A stretch of DNA of 64,000 bases, taken from positions 19,725,484 to 19,789,483 of the forward strand of contig CM076951.1 of assembly GCA_039566865.1 (NCBI GenBank). The letters are read 5' to 3'. Under the pieces are notes generated by a model. The model did not search any database and had not been told where the DNA came from. It saw only the letters and a program-made list of their open reading frames with translations. The stretch comes from Aurelia coerulea. Lineage: Eukaryota > Cnidaria > Scyphozoa > Semaeostomeae > Ulmaridae. Positions 22,504 to 34,715 of this stretch are shown piece after piece (the stretch's first letter is position 1; each line of letters opens with the position of its first letter). A program made the translations under genes and the position numbers.

Positions 22504-23749
22504 GTATGTTGTTTGATCTAAAAAGATGAGAAGAATCATTTCACAAATAGGGCTCCAAACAAATGAAAAATATGGTCACTTGACACAAAGCAGCGGAAAA
22601 GGTTTTCAAAAAGGTACAACATTGCATTGTACGACATAATGTTCTGCATTATAAAACTTCAAGTCCCTAAGGGTCCTGAAGATCTACTGCTCACATCTAA
22701 TGCAGCCTATACTATGCCTATACTGATCCCTACCAAAACCCATGCGATACTGCATTAGCCCTGCAAAGGCTGCAGTACAAATGAAAGATTTGTGAATAAA
22801 ATGATTACTTATGTGCATGCCACTCCATTGTTTTAACAGAATAATTAACATGTTTACAAAGTTGTAAATATACAAACAAGTGAGTAGCCAAAAGATTACC
22901 TTCATCTGCCATGCTGTATGTGTGTCTTCAATAATAAATTTGATCTAGGAAGAACAGGCGAAGATCAGTTAACTACATTGTAATAAGCAATATCCACTCT
23001 AACAGAGAATTACTCTCTTTACAGATAAAAAGGGTTGTATCGTTTGGTAGAGCCACAATGCTACAAACGAGAAAGGGGATGCTCGTTACATTGCAGGTTG
23101 AGCACATAATATTGAAATGGCTTTCAGAGCAAGCACATTTTGAAGCCAGTTTGACTGCATGATTTAAATCGTATAGTCAGACACATGGGGAGATTCTCCT
23201 GAAAATAACTTTGTTGTTGAATGGTGCATGTAATTTGATTTGGGTATCGTATCATTTGATCACGATTAGTTTTATTAATTGCATCCAATATCTTGTGGAA
23301 GCAGTAGTGTCGCATGGAATGTAGTTGTGTTCGAATATGCATTTTAAGCATATAAGATCCTTGATGCCATCCAAAAATTTCAGAAACCATCATTGAAATG
23401 GCGACTCTTTCACCTCTTGAAAGCAAAATTGAATAAAGATGAAAGAATCTGTCTTCCAGCATCTCAGCAAACCACAGTGCTCAGAAATTGGAAATTGAAG
23501 CCTTGTGTCTTTATTGGTCAATTTTTTCAAAAGAAGTGAATGAGTCTGCATTTCAATGATAGGAACACTACTTCCGTGCAGTGACTGATTTGAAGAAATG
23601 ACATCATTTAAATTGACATGCAAACTTATTTAGCTCAATAAATACCAACAGAAGTCTTGCACCTATCATCCCATGTCTCGTGTGGCTTTTCAGGGAATCA
23701 ATAAAATATCTAAGTTTTTCACATGCTTCAATTTCTATCATCCTCCAGG

Positions 23750-25290
23750 TCATTTTACAAATGCTCAATTTCGGCTGTCTTTGAATAAGTGCTTCCCTCA
23801 TTTTTGATGGGCCTACTGTTGTTGTCCTTTCTTCCATTTGGGTTTGTGATTGGCATTTGACACTCCTTGGTTGAAATCTCTTCATCAAAAAGGTACAATA
23901 ACTCTTTCATTGACCACTTCAAATAACTCCTGTCCCTACTTCTTATCATTTGGCCACAAATACTCTCTGGAATATTTTCACTGGATTACAAACTCCGAAC
24001 AACAAAGGGGCTAAGTCCCATGTGGCAAATGGTGCTTCACGTAGCCCTCTGCGCGTGGATTTAAGGCCCCAAGGGGATTCATCATATTTAAGCATGAGAT
24101 GGACGACGCCTAGTGCATTCCAAGAAACAATCTCGGTGAACTGCATCTCAAAATCGAAAGAGAGCGAACCGTCACTGCAAGCTCAGCAGCCAGTGCAGAA
24201 TTTCTTATGCTGAAGTCACTGCAGTTCTATAAAATCAAGGAGAACCTGCTCAACAACCAGCTCAACAACCAGCAATACCAAATCCAGCAGTTGCAAATGC
24301 AACTGCCCCGAACAACACGTGTTTTGTTTTCATTTTTGGCAGTTTCTTACCACATATACCTGCAGCTTTGGCAAGGGTAAAATGCTGAAGGGGTTCTATC
24401 AAAGATTTCATCAGTTTGCAAAACGCCCATACAACATCTTACAAAGAAAACTTTTTCTGATTAATACGTCAAGTGACCGATTTTGATGGGGAAACGCTTA
24501 TGAGCTAAGTTATACCTCCGGCTGTAAGAAAAGATTTAGTTCAGTTTGTGGAACCCTTTTGGAGTATTAATCATGTCAACAGTATAACATATTTGCAGTT
24601 AACCAACAAGGCAGCATGTCATGTTCCTTTACTTTCAAACTTTTTGTGAATCAGTTCACAGTCAATCCGTTGTTATACAAATTTACATTTGTTTGGTTGG
24701 GAAACAACAATTCAAAATCATAAAGACTATTGATAAATCTTACAAACTGTTATCTGATTTCACATTGCAACATAAGACAAAAAGTGTGCTGCAGCTCACC
24801 TATTTTGATGAATTTCCTGCGTTCCAGTTCTCCATGTGCACATTGGGGGGATAGAGGATTCTCAGGACCTTCATGTTTGCAAGCCACATGGCGCATTATG
24901 CACTCACATTTTGCTGCAATAAGTGCACCAGAACCTTGCTTTGTGGATAGCACACACATATGTACATATGTCTTCTGATCCCTTTAACCAATTTTTGTAG
25001 TAGTTCCATTCCCTTCTCTTTGCTTGCACTTATGGCTTTCTTGCATATTGAGCGGATTACGTGCCATATGTCATACAAAAGTTGCGTACCACTTTCATTC
25101 GTTCTTATCCATTTGGCAATTCTGAGATGACGATCAGATGTGAATGATGATATGTCAGTCCCCTCGTGTTTCAGCTTTTTAAAACAATTTTGAGCTCCTA
25201 ACAGTTCCATGGCATTGCTTGACCCAGCTTGGTTTGCCCTCAGTAAAGAGTCAAATTATTAGCAAAGATGGATACTGCAATCCACAATAT
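23750..25290 (-). pseudogene. Transposase-like relic (SDRH / YDIWHV family)
   Basis: Minus frame 24896-25250 contains NQAGSSNAMELLGA, then SFTSDRHLRIAKWIR, LLYDIWHVIRSICKKA and KGIRRHMY. A frameshift near 24940 leads to IAAKCECIMRHVACKHEG and RRKFIKIG (24750-24940). This run of motifs (NQAGSS, SDRH, YDIWHV, KGIRxHxY) is that of a large transposase-like protein family common in cnidarians, often with an N-terminal THAP. I believe it belongs with Kolobok-type elements but cannot confirm. Further minus codons near 23755-23949 may be its C-terminus. Stops and shifts show it is dead. It differs clearly from the intact transposase at 17317-19167. Confidence 0.55.
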
Positions 25291-26169
25291 GTAGTCCACC
25301 TAACATTTGCAATTGAATTTCACTGTACAAATTTTAATGTTGACAGTAGATAGTTTTGGCTGTAGGATTAATGGCCTGTATTCTGCCCACAAAGGAAGCA
25401 TGGCAGGAAGTAAATGTACCGGCTGAGTCAGAAAGACGTGGGAAGTTTGGCAGATTGTGACGTCGCGTTCAGCCACCCAATCGTAGCAGAACAATAAGGC
25501 AGTTAGTAGACGTGGCATACCCTCCACAGGGGGAATCCTCTATACTGTAGTTTTTCCCAAAAATGCTATGAAATTGGTACCTTAGGATGGCAGATTCAGT
25601 ATATTTTGACATTATCAAATACATCTAAAAATGGTGTTGCCCACCTTTGCCAATAGGCCAGGTGTGGTGACAGAAATTTTCCTAAGACCCTCCATGTCTC
25701 AAGGGCTGGGCTTGCTGCTGGTAGTGGTTTGAACAAGCATTTGTTTTTATATTCAAAGTCTTGCAATTCAAAGTATGTACGTATAATCCACATATTTACA
25801 GATCACCCATCATGACCGTCCAAGAAGAAAGCGATGAAGATAATGATGGAGGAGAGGCAACAGTGGAATTGAGGTAGTCTTCTTTCCACATCCGCGATAA
25901 TGTTGACATGCTGGGCCAAAAAACACTTTGAGACACCCAGAAAGTTGAAGAAGCAATGCATTGTGGGATTTGCACAGGCGCAAAGCACTTATGTCAGCAG
26001 TGGCTCTTTAATGTGAGAAGGGTGTGCACTGTGATAACCCAGGTATTTATGTGGGTTGGTTTCTTTGTAGTAGATATCTGTTGTAATGTATTGGTTTTTG
26101 CGCAAGATTATTTTAATTTCAAGAAAATTAAGGGTTTCCGTGTTGTGATGATGCGTTTTTCCTCTTTCA

Positions 26170-27062
26170 ATTGTAAATTAGATTTAAGTGTCCATTTCGT
26201 TTAAAGCACTTTGAAGTAAAGTGAATATGGATCCAGGTTCTTGGGCAAAGTGACAAAACTATCATCCATGTACCTAATATAATTCTCTTTTTTGATGTAT
26301 TTGCAGGTATCATTGTCGAAATATTTACAGAGGATTTCATGAAAAAGTAAGTTTCTTCTAGAAAACCAACTGTTAAGCAAGCGTATGAAGGGGCAAACTT
26401 AGTTCTCATAGCTGTTCCTTTGATTTGTTTATACAATTCGTTATCAAACAAAAAAATTTTAAGTCTCTTCTTTTTTCGACCCAATATTTAAGCGCCTCGA
26501 TGCCAAGGCTGTGAGGGATGCTTGTGTAAAGACTTGTGATGTCATACAAGTACAATGAAACCGGATTACTAAATTCATGTGGAATCTTGCGGAGGAAGTC
26601 CCAGTCATCTTTGATGTAACTTTTGATGTGACTTAACGATTGGTTTTATGAGAGTGTCGATTAATTCACTCAGTCTTTGGGTTGGTGAAACAGGACCTGC
26701 TACTATTGGTCTTCTATTGGTCATTCAGTGAGTGGAGACATTTCAACAAATTCTCGACTTGATTCGAAAATTTTAGCAATGATTTCTTTGCTTTTATGTA
26801 TTTTTGGTAGCATGTAAAAGTTGCTTGTTTTCCATTCAAATTCTCTAGTCACCTGATTGTTTAGAGCAGCCAGGAATACTTTCAAGTGTAATGACGGATA
26901 TGGTTTTCCACGTTCTTTTATGAAAAGGAAGGCAATTTGATTACTTTGCTTAGTATCTTCAATCATTGGTTGCGAAGCTTTAGATTTGTCTAAATAGGTG
27001 GGCCTAAATCTCTGCAATCTATTCTGCAGAATGTAAACCAGTGGTATGGGATATGATGACAC
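26170..27062 (-). pseudogene. Penelope-like reverse transcriptase relic
   Basis: Minus frame 26721-27062 ends with SNFYMLPKIHKSKEI, the conserved N-terminal RT motif of Penelope-like elements. Frame 26167-26484 has YKQIKGTAMRTKFAPSYA followed by LEETYFF, matching the typical Penelope motif (GTAMGTKFAPSYA; Gly changed to Arg here). The intervening stretch is present but out of frame and holds stops. The catalytic YMDD-type box falls in a shifted part and was not read cleanly. No GIY-YIG endonuclease or long terminal repeat was found. Confidence 0.75.
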
Positions 27063-27227
27063 ACCTGGATTTTGGTATCAAATTTTCAATTTATTTTTTA
27101 ATTTTTCGTTTGACAAAGGATAGCTGCAGTGTTGATGAACATTTCAGAGTAATCAATGCTTTGAGAGCAGATCTATGGGGGAAGAAGCAAAATATTGTGA
27201 GAATTTTCGAGATTGGTATACATCCAC

Positions 27228-27545
27228 CTTAAACCAATACCTTTAGAAACTTTGCTGATAACAAAGACACTGGACTGAACTAACAATTCATGTTGCTGTT
27301 TCCCCCATGCAGTGGTCTTGTGCAACTCAGTACTCTTGTGTTGGTTGACATATTTGCCCCTCAAATAATATTTAAAGCTAGAAGTTGGGCTCTAATAATG
27401 AGTATACCCTGTGTAACGATTCATGTTGCTGTTTCCCCCATCCAGTGGTCTTGTGCATTTTAGTGCTTTTGTGTTAGTTGACATATTTACCCCTTGAATA
27501 ATATTTAAAGTTAGAATTTGGGCTCTAATAATGAGTATACTCTGT
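27228..27545. repeat. Distant copies of the 250-bp array unit
   Basis: CATGTTGCTGTTTCCCCCAT occurs twice, with AATAATATTTAAAG and GGGCTCTAATAATGAGTATA after each. These match the unit at 16550-20720 but with a shorter period and different edges, so they were copied away from, or cut off from, that array. Confidence 0.75.
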
Positions 27546-27985
27546 GTGGCCATGTGCCATCAACTCAAACATTACAGTCAACTGCCTTTGTTGGATCAGC
27601 CGCTCCCTACTTCTCTCTTGTTTCAATGACATCTTCCTTGTGGCTATTACTGTGCAACTTCAGAGAAGCTTCTATGAAGTGACTTGTTTATAGAGTCATA
27701 TGAAGACTGGCTTAAAAATTTGTCATGCTCAGACATATAGCAAATGTCCGTTCCACCTTTCCCCCTACGAACTGCCGTAATATACTATCCTTTGTTCCAG
27801 ACTTCAACCCTAAATGGCACAAATACAAAATACATTTCTACTGGCACCCCAAAGATCTCATCAAAAAGTGCCATACTCTGCAGGCTAGGGTACGACTAGC
27901 TTTTAAATTTTACAAATGTATTTGTGTTGACTTTTTGAATTTGCAAATGACTCTTCTTCTAAAAGTTGTTCTAACAAATAGTCTG

Positions 27986-28557
27986 TCAGAAAATGATTTG
28001 TATGGCATGACATCCTGTTCTATTTCTGTGGTAGGGGGTGCCTCTTGCTCTACCCGGTGGCTGGTATTTAATTTGGCCAGGGCGAGGGGCTCTGCTGTCA
28101 TATTTAAAGGCCCTGGTCACTTTACTCAAATTTCTTTCAATTAAGTCAAGAAGATGCTCGTTGTTAAACTCAATCCTGGCGTCCTGTTTTATGTCTTCAA
28201 TCATGGCTTGCTGCTCTGTGATTAGCTCATTGTAATGTGCTTACCTTTGCTGCCTGTTTGTCCGGTGCACAAATCTGGAGATGGCTCGTCAGAACCAAAC
28301 CAAACGGGCCCGGTGGGCACAGGAGATTCTGAGCGGTGCTCAACTGGCGACTGTAGATGAACCTCGGGTTCGAGTCGCTCAAAAGGTTGAATAGGATCTG
28401 CCTGCGCAGATATGAATTTGACAAAGAGGTCTGACATCACCCCAATGCTTTTCTTAAAATCGAGAAGTGTTTTACCCACGTTGATAGGAGGAGTTTCAAT
28501 ACTTAGAGGTTCCGACGTATTCAAAGTTTCAATTTTTTCTGATTCGTGTGAGTTCAT
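27986..28557 (-). CDS. Hypothetical protein, possible broken ORF
   Basis: The frame from Met at 28557 to 28222 is rich in Ser, Pro and Glu (IETLNTSEPLSIE, KTLLDFKKSIGVMSDLF). A frame change near 28225 leads without a gap into IEDIKQDARIEFNNEHLLD and ERNLSKVTRAFKY (28204-28100). The second part looks like real helical protein. I do not recognise the family. A tiny intron, a frameshifted ORF or a retroelement ORF1 are all possible. The whole lies between a Penelope relic and a RAG1/Transib-like relic. Confidence 0.3.
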
Positions 28558-31199
28558 TGCCTAAAGTCGATAGAAAAAGGCAATAACTAGTCACAAATAT
28601 ATTTGTGAACTTGAAAAAAGTGATGTTCAAGGAAGAAATTGTTTATTGTGAAGACTACAATCAAAAAAGTGTACTTACAATGGTCTTTGAAGGAATTGTT
28701 TGGAAGACGATAAAAACGCGTGTACAACCAGTGGCTTGATGCTCGAAATGACCAGTGCTGCATGCTCTCACTTCTCATGGGATTTCGTAGTAACATAGCT
28801 TTCAGTCCAGCAAAAACTCCTTCAGGTTGACATCTTAAACTATATTCCTTAAAAGGACAAAGCATGGCATGGACAAAAATCCGTACATTTCCTTTGTGTC
28901 AGGGTCAAATTGAAAGATTATCGTACATGAGGTCTCGTCTATCATGCAGTGTTTTGATGACACTTCATCATGTGCATAAGTCACTATCATTGCTCCTGAC
29001 AAAGTCATAGCAAGTCAGATCTCCTTAACTCTTTTCCGGGTGCTAGACAGTCTTCTCCATGGTTAAGGTTAACAAAAATGACACTCTGTCAAGCTTATCA
29101 TATGGATGTGCCTGGTTAACTTGAACACCGGTTCATATTCGGTGAACCTGACTTTCCTTTGTTGTCAGAGACAAGGCACTATTGTTTTCATTCCCCGGGT
29201 TGTCATATTAAAGGTCAAGAATATGAACTCCGCTGAGTGAGTTATCCAGTGAAAATGCCTCAACTTTGACAGAACACATTTTCCTAAGAGATTATCACTT
29301 CTCAAGTCAATGAATATGGGCTTTAAACATTTTTGACTGCAATTGGCAAGGATACATTTTCCTTATAGGCGGACTGTTCAGTTACTTTATTTGTTACTGT
29401 TACTGTTACTATTGTTACTGTTTTTGTTGCTGGCTGTTCTTTTTGCATTTTCAGTAATAATCTGGACAATGTCCAGTTTATTCAGACTGTTCATGTTTCC
29501 TACTATTGCATTCATCCTAATTGTTTCCTCTGGTTGGAGGACTTGGTAGTGGTCCTTCATTATTTCTCAAATTTTCTGTCTTAGAGTAGCTACCGCCACA
29601 TGGTATTGTACTGAGAGATGGTGGCTAAGGCCCCTGGTTAGATCAGAGTTGAAGCGAGGGAGAGTAAAAGTTGTAAAGTAGCTTGATTCGATGCTGCGGG
29701 AAAGAAAGATTCTTTAGTTTGGTGATAGAGCAAGGAACCGTAATGTCTAGATAGATCATTAACGAAAGTTTGAGGAAGCGGTAAAGGAAGTCTCTCTATA
29801 AGAACAGTAGCAGAATTAGGGAGATTAGCAATGGAGGATCGGAGAGAAGGAGTAGAGAATGGTAAGGGAGAGGGGAGGGGTGAAGAAGAAAAAGGAGTTG
29901 AAGAAATTGGCTTTTGTTGTTTGGTTTTGTTGTATTGTAAGAACAGATTAATCTGAAGAGGTAGAGGTCCAGATCTTACCATGCACTGTTGATGCATCAC
30001 TTGCATGTTTCAGAAGCTGCATGGTAGGGCTTTATGGTAAGGTAGGCCAGCATTTTTCTTAGGATGTTAGGTATAATGACAGTGAAGGTGCTGCTATTGC
30101 ATCTGGGATGATCATCTGGCAAAAGAAAATACCATCCAAGTTTGATCTTGGTAGCATAACTTTTCCAACAGAAGTTAGTTACTTTGTACTTGAGAGGCAT
30201 TTTTTGCCCCCCCCCCTCTTTCTCTAAAACTACAAAAGATATAACAATAAGACCTACCCATATTGTTCTTTACACAATTGGCTATTCAAATATAACAATG
30301 CCAATTGATAATTCACGTGATTTGTTGCTAGGCAACGGAAAAATTGGCAAATTTATACCTCCTTGACCAGGAAAATTCTATTTAAAACTCGGCCGATTTT
30401 CTCCAAATTGAATTGATTTGGGTCATCCAGTACATATATGATGCAGACATTGTTTTGTTCCAGAAATGTATGAAAATATACTCATTCACTACTATAAAAA
30501 ACATACCTTGTTATCAGGGGTGGCTCTGCACTTCCAGGCAAACACTTTAGTTCTATGCAGGTGAATATGTAGAAGTTGGAGTGACTAGCAATGCAGCAAA
30601 CAACTTGTAGCACAGAATTTCTCAAAGGAGTCTTTTTTTGTCTCTTTCTGCCATCTTTTTGAGTGTAGTATTGCACCATCTTTGTGCTCTTTCCTTCCAA
30701 ATGAAGCGGATTCCCTGTTGACCCTTTTTGAGCGATGTCAATTGACTGGATGCTACAGATGATGTATCCATGCTGTTGATTGTCAATTCATTGTGAAAAA
30801 TATCATTATAGGAAGCTTTTGAAAGTAATAAATTTCAAAATTATTACAAAGCTACCATCCCCATGAAAATCCGTTGAAAAATGATGGAGCTATGACCTTC
30901 AGGAGACCAAATTGGCCTGATCACTGAAAACAGCGGTCGGCCATTTTGTCTTACTATATTGCAGCGATAAAATAGCTTTATGGATTGAAAATGAAACAGC
31001 AGCCTCAATGGTCATAACTCTCATGAAAACTTTGATAATCCTCGGAGAGTTCCACCATTTCTGACCTCACAGAATTTATTCCTTACCTCGCGTGAAGATA
31101 CTTTTCACTGCAAAATAGCGAGACAAAATGGGCGAAATAGATTTCTCTTTCTGAACAGCTCATATTTTCAACTAAAAATTTCTCCTTGTCTATAACTGA
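28558..31199. other. No confident gene; microsatellite near 29380
   Basis: A TTACTG-type microsatellite lies at about 29375-29425. The minus frame 29638-30006 is Ser/Pro/Leu-rich low-complexity sequence with no domain. The minus frame 30482-30700 is basic at its start (KDGRKRQKK) but unrecognised. Nothing else was supported. Confidence 0.35.
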
Positions 31200-31800
31200 A
31201 ATACTGATGCAATTACAGGGGCTGAGGTAGTGAGCATGCGCACAAAAATGCCATGGATGTCTGCCTTGCCCTGCAACCAGCACCACTGCGGAAATTTCTT
31301 ATGTGCTTGTTCCATGATTCGAGAGCACTCTCAGACCAGATTGCAATTGGGCCAACATTTTGCATCTCAAAAAGTTCCCAGTTATGAACAAGCATCTTAC
31401 GAACTGGTGGGAAATGAAGCTTGATGTGAATCATGGTTTCTTGACAATGCATCTTAATTTTGTGGACATCAACAACTTTAGTAACATCAACACTCTCAGA
31501 GACAGATAAAGATGTATTAAACTGACTGAGAAGTTCTCAATGAACTGCTTCATCGATGAGACTGCTGATTGCTTCTCTGTTATGCCAAGCAAATAAGCTC
31601 TGCGATACTGGCCCAGTATTAGTTTTGCCACCTACTGTGGTAGGAGAATCTACCAGCAGACCACCACATTTTGCCTTAATATGGCTGATCACTTTGGCCT
31701 TACTAGCAGCAACATCACCTTCACCCTGGGATCTGCTTCACTCCAAATTGTGTGCCCTGCCACTAAATGGTAAAGAATTTTCAAAACGAAGTCCTTTGAG
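31200..31800 (-). pseudogene. RAG1/Transib-like transposase C-terminal relic
   Basis: The minus frame passes through VGGKTNTGPVSQSLF, then, after a shift, SESVDVTKVVDVHKIKMHCQ, HFPPVRKMLVHNWELF and VGPIAIWSESALESWNKHIR with NFRSG and ARQTS. The order (Gly-Gly-Thr-Asn loop, P-x-x-KMLVH helix, P-I-x-x-W-S-E-x-x-x-E-S-x-N-K) matches the C-terminal core of RAG1 and Transib transposases. In that core the SE..E region carries the third catalytic Glu. At least one frameshift near 31520 breaks it. The DNA-binding and first two catalytic Asp regions were not seen. It is a fragment and unlikely to be active. Confidence 0.5.
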
Positions 31801-32209
31801 CGCAATGCCTGGTGCAGTATTGCAAACAAACAACCTGACTGTTAAGAGCGGCTTGTGACACTGGCCAGCTCTTAATGGATTATTATGTGTAATTTCACCA
31901 CCCTCGATAGATAGTATGGATCTAGATACTGACACAAGTATTTTCTCCTTCCATTCGTAATGAGTATACGTATTATGTATTGGGTATGACGTAATGAGCC
32001 TCGCTTGAGATAAAAATGACCTGTCGCGCCAGATAATCCGGCAGTGCGGAGACGATAGTTATGTATTTTATGTAGCAGGTTTTAATGCCATGATTTAAGT
32101 GTTATGGGAGAGTTTTGTATTTTGAATTGACTTTCTGTTTGTTTTGTGTTTCATGTTAGTTTCTTATAAACAAATAAAAATGCGTGTACTTATTCATCAC
32201 TATCATACC

Positions 32210-32771
32210 CTAGTTGAACAAGAGATCTTGTTCATTTGAACCTTGCTTCAGATTCCGAAGGACAACTGGAGATTTTGATTCCTGCAAATCCACCAGCTTC
32301 GAGTGACTTGGAATGTTGAAACCAAGAACCCTTCGCACCTTGTTGGGGCTTACTTGCAATTGGAAATCATAATAATCAAAGTTTCTCTTCGATTTTTTGA
32401 TGGGCGAGATTGCTTGAATGTACCCATGTTGTGTTTCTGATGGGTGAAAATAAATCACATTTATAAAGCTGTCAGTATCATTAAAGCACTGTAAAGAGCA
32501 TTTGCAATTGTCAATTAATTAACTTGCCAGTTTGCCAACAATGAATATGAACAGTTTTTGCAAATCTCATTTAACTGAGCAGGTAAAATCCCATTGATAA
32601 CCATGTTTTATAACGAAAACAAATACAGTTTTGTATTTTTTCTCCCGTCTTTTGTTCTACCAGTACCTCTACCAGAACGGTTGGAACGGCTGGAACGGTG
32701 CAGCGATTGATACATTCTAATGGGTTTTGGCAATTCTTGTACATACCTTCATTTGCAGACTTTTCTGCCAT
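32210..32771 (-). CDS. Small OB-fold-like protein, two exons
   Basis: Exon 1 (32771-32747) encodes MAEKSANE plus one base and ends at donor GTATGT. Exon 2 begins at 32436 after acceptor CATCAG, and the join makes a Glu codon in phase. The product is 83 residues: a short acidic leader, then GYIQAISPIKKSKRNFDYYD, FQLQVSP, RRVLGFN and SPVVLRNLKQG. This pattern of short beta strands with an aromatic-basic face recalls the N-terminal OB fold of an RPA-like protein family expanded in corals, the family suggested for 21100-22503. The stop (TAG at 32210-32212) is early for that family, so this may be a truncated copy, or further exons may be lost among the transposons downstream. Confidence 0.5.
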
Positions 32772-33319
32772 AATTAATACAGTGAACAAGACTGTATGAC
32801 CTATGGAAAAATAAGTGCATATGATAAGTTCCTTGGGGCGATGGAGAGCATTATCAAAAACAACATTGAATAAGTATAAATTGTATAAAGACTTATTTCA
32901 GTTTCTATTTCTTGTTAAAATTTTGTGTTAAAATGTTGCTTATGCTCTTTTATACTGTTTTGTAGAGTATAGATAAGTTTGTCCCTTTTTATTGTTATCT
33001 AAATCCTTGCATTACATTGTCCCTTATGATGACTGTATCCTATTGTATACAAAGAAAACTGGCTTATGGCCAGAAATGAAGATTGTATATGGCTGACTAA
33101 ATGTTGTATGTTATTTAAACATGATCTAGCATTGACCCATAATCTGTGGTTGCTTCTTTGATAAGGTCATCTTCACCTTTTAATGCTTCCCTCCCACTGT
33201 AATTAGGGGTGTTTTTCTTTTACGTTTTTAACCTATTATATTGTATTGTATCTATTTTTATATCATAAACTTGTAAATAATTTTAAGTGGCAAATGATAC
33301 ATACATACATGCATACATA

Positions 33320-33800
33320 TGCTAAACTTATGCTTTTTCGTCCCTTGTTTCCCTGCATCCTTTGATTTTCTTATATCAGTTGGTCAATAGGGACTCGTAA
33401 TATTTCTCTGAAAAAGTAGGCCCACTTTGGCCCGCGTAGAGTGATTCCATATTCACCAATCAAATTGCTAGAATTTTGCTTTTAAACAATCATGAGGCGC
33501 TATTTAGATAGCTGTTGTTGCTGCATAGAAAAACGGCTGATGGTATGCATTTTCCGATTGGTCGGTCAGGAAAGCACCATTCTTTGTTCCAAAAGTTTGC
33601 TTTTCAATGTTGAACTCTTTAGATCTGACTTTTAAGTGATTTTGTAGAGTGTACGAGAACTTTCACTAGTTTAGGCCATTGAGAAAAAGTTGGCCCATTT
33701 TTTAAGAGCAATATTATGAGTCCCTATTGAGCAAGTGATATCAGCAAATCAAATTACGCAGGGAAGGGAAACAAGGGAGGAAAAGGCACAAGTCTACGTT
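33320..33800. mobile_element. TIR element of about 480 bp
   Basis: The left end (from about 33325, CCCTTGTTTCCCTGCATC, AATAGGGACTCGTAATATT) is mirrored at the right end (AATATTATGAGTCCCTATT, GGGAAGGGAAACAAGGGAGG near 33700-33780). Inverted similarity runs about 90 bp. No ORF; exact ends and target duplication were not fixed. Confidence 0.6.
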
Positions 33801-33993
33801 AGTGCCGAGAACGGCTTCCAAATTACTTGATGAGATATCAAAATGATTAATAACGAGATTGATACTTCAAAAATGCCATAACTCAGCTATATCAGTGTGA
33901 AAATATTCTTCAGTGAACTGGAAAAATTAAAGCTGTCAATTACAAGCGTGTGTTAACTTTAATTCACACAAGTGCAAGCCTATCGTTGCTTAA

Positions 33994-34192
33994 AGGAATT
34001 GAGTCCATATAAATAGCTGAGCGTTAACGCTAATGCTGACAAACTGCTGACGGCCCTTTGTTATCGCACAATTGTGCGAAGTCTTTGATCTCCAATACTA
34101 ATGACTTTAGCACAATTGTGCGATAACAAAGGGCCGTCAGCAGTTTGTCAGCATAGTGCTAACGCTCAGCTATTTATATGGACTCAATTCCT
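33994..34192. mobile_element. Hairpin MITE at TTAA
   Basis: A 199-bp element whose two arms of about 82 bp are nearly perfect inverse copies. It starts AGGAATTGAGTCCATATAAA and ends with its complement. TTAA flanks both sides (33990-33993 and 34193-34196). It can fold into one long hairpin. The TTAA target suggests Kolobok or piggyBac mobilisation, but its ends do not match those of the transposon at 16873-19588. Confidence 0.85.
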
Positions 34193-34715
34193 TTAATAGC
34201 TGTTTCTTATTAAGAAAATCAGTGTAAAAGTATGCTTCAGATTTCTAGAAATGATAGAAATCGCCAAAAAATTAAGAAACTCCCGTACTGGGAAAACAAA
34301 AGTTAAGAAACTATCTATTTTGATATAGGAAATATTTATCCTATTTTCAATTTATTCTCACTTGTTTCCTGTATTGTTACTTGTGAGTTACTTGAGTAAT
34401 GGTCTTTCTTGAAACCATTACTTCCAGCCTTAAGAAACCGTTATTTGTTTTAACCCGGAAAATCCAAACCAGAAAGAAAGGCATTCAAAAGATATATACC
34501 TGACAATGAATGCGTTTATGGGTAACTGCATTTGCACCAATTCATGATAAGATATAGCAATTAGCTTGTTAAAACTAGGTCATCATGACTTCAAAAAGGA
34601 CATTGGAGACTTGAATTTCAGAGTCATTTGAACAATTCATCATGAAAAATGCAAAATCAAAATACCTGATGATTGATTTATATATAGTGGCAACAGAATG
34701 TTGAGTAATACATAC

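Noticed and set aside
29638..30006. 122-aa minus-strand Ser/Pro-rich protein
   Set aside because: Low-complexity composition from a GA-rich stretch; no conserved motif.
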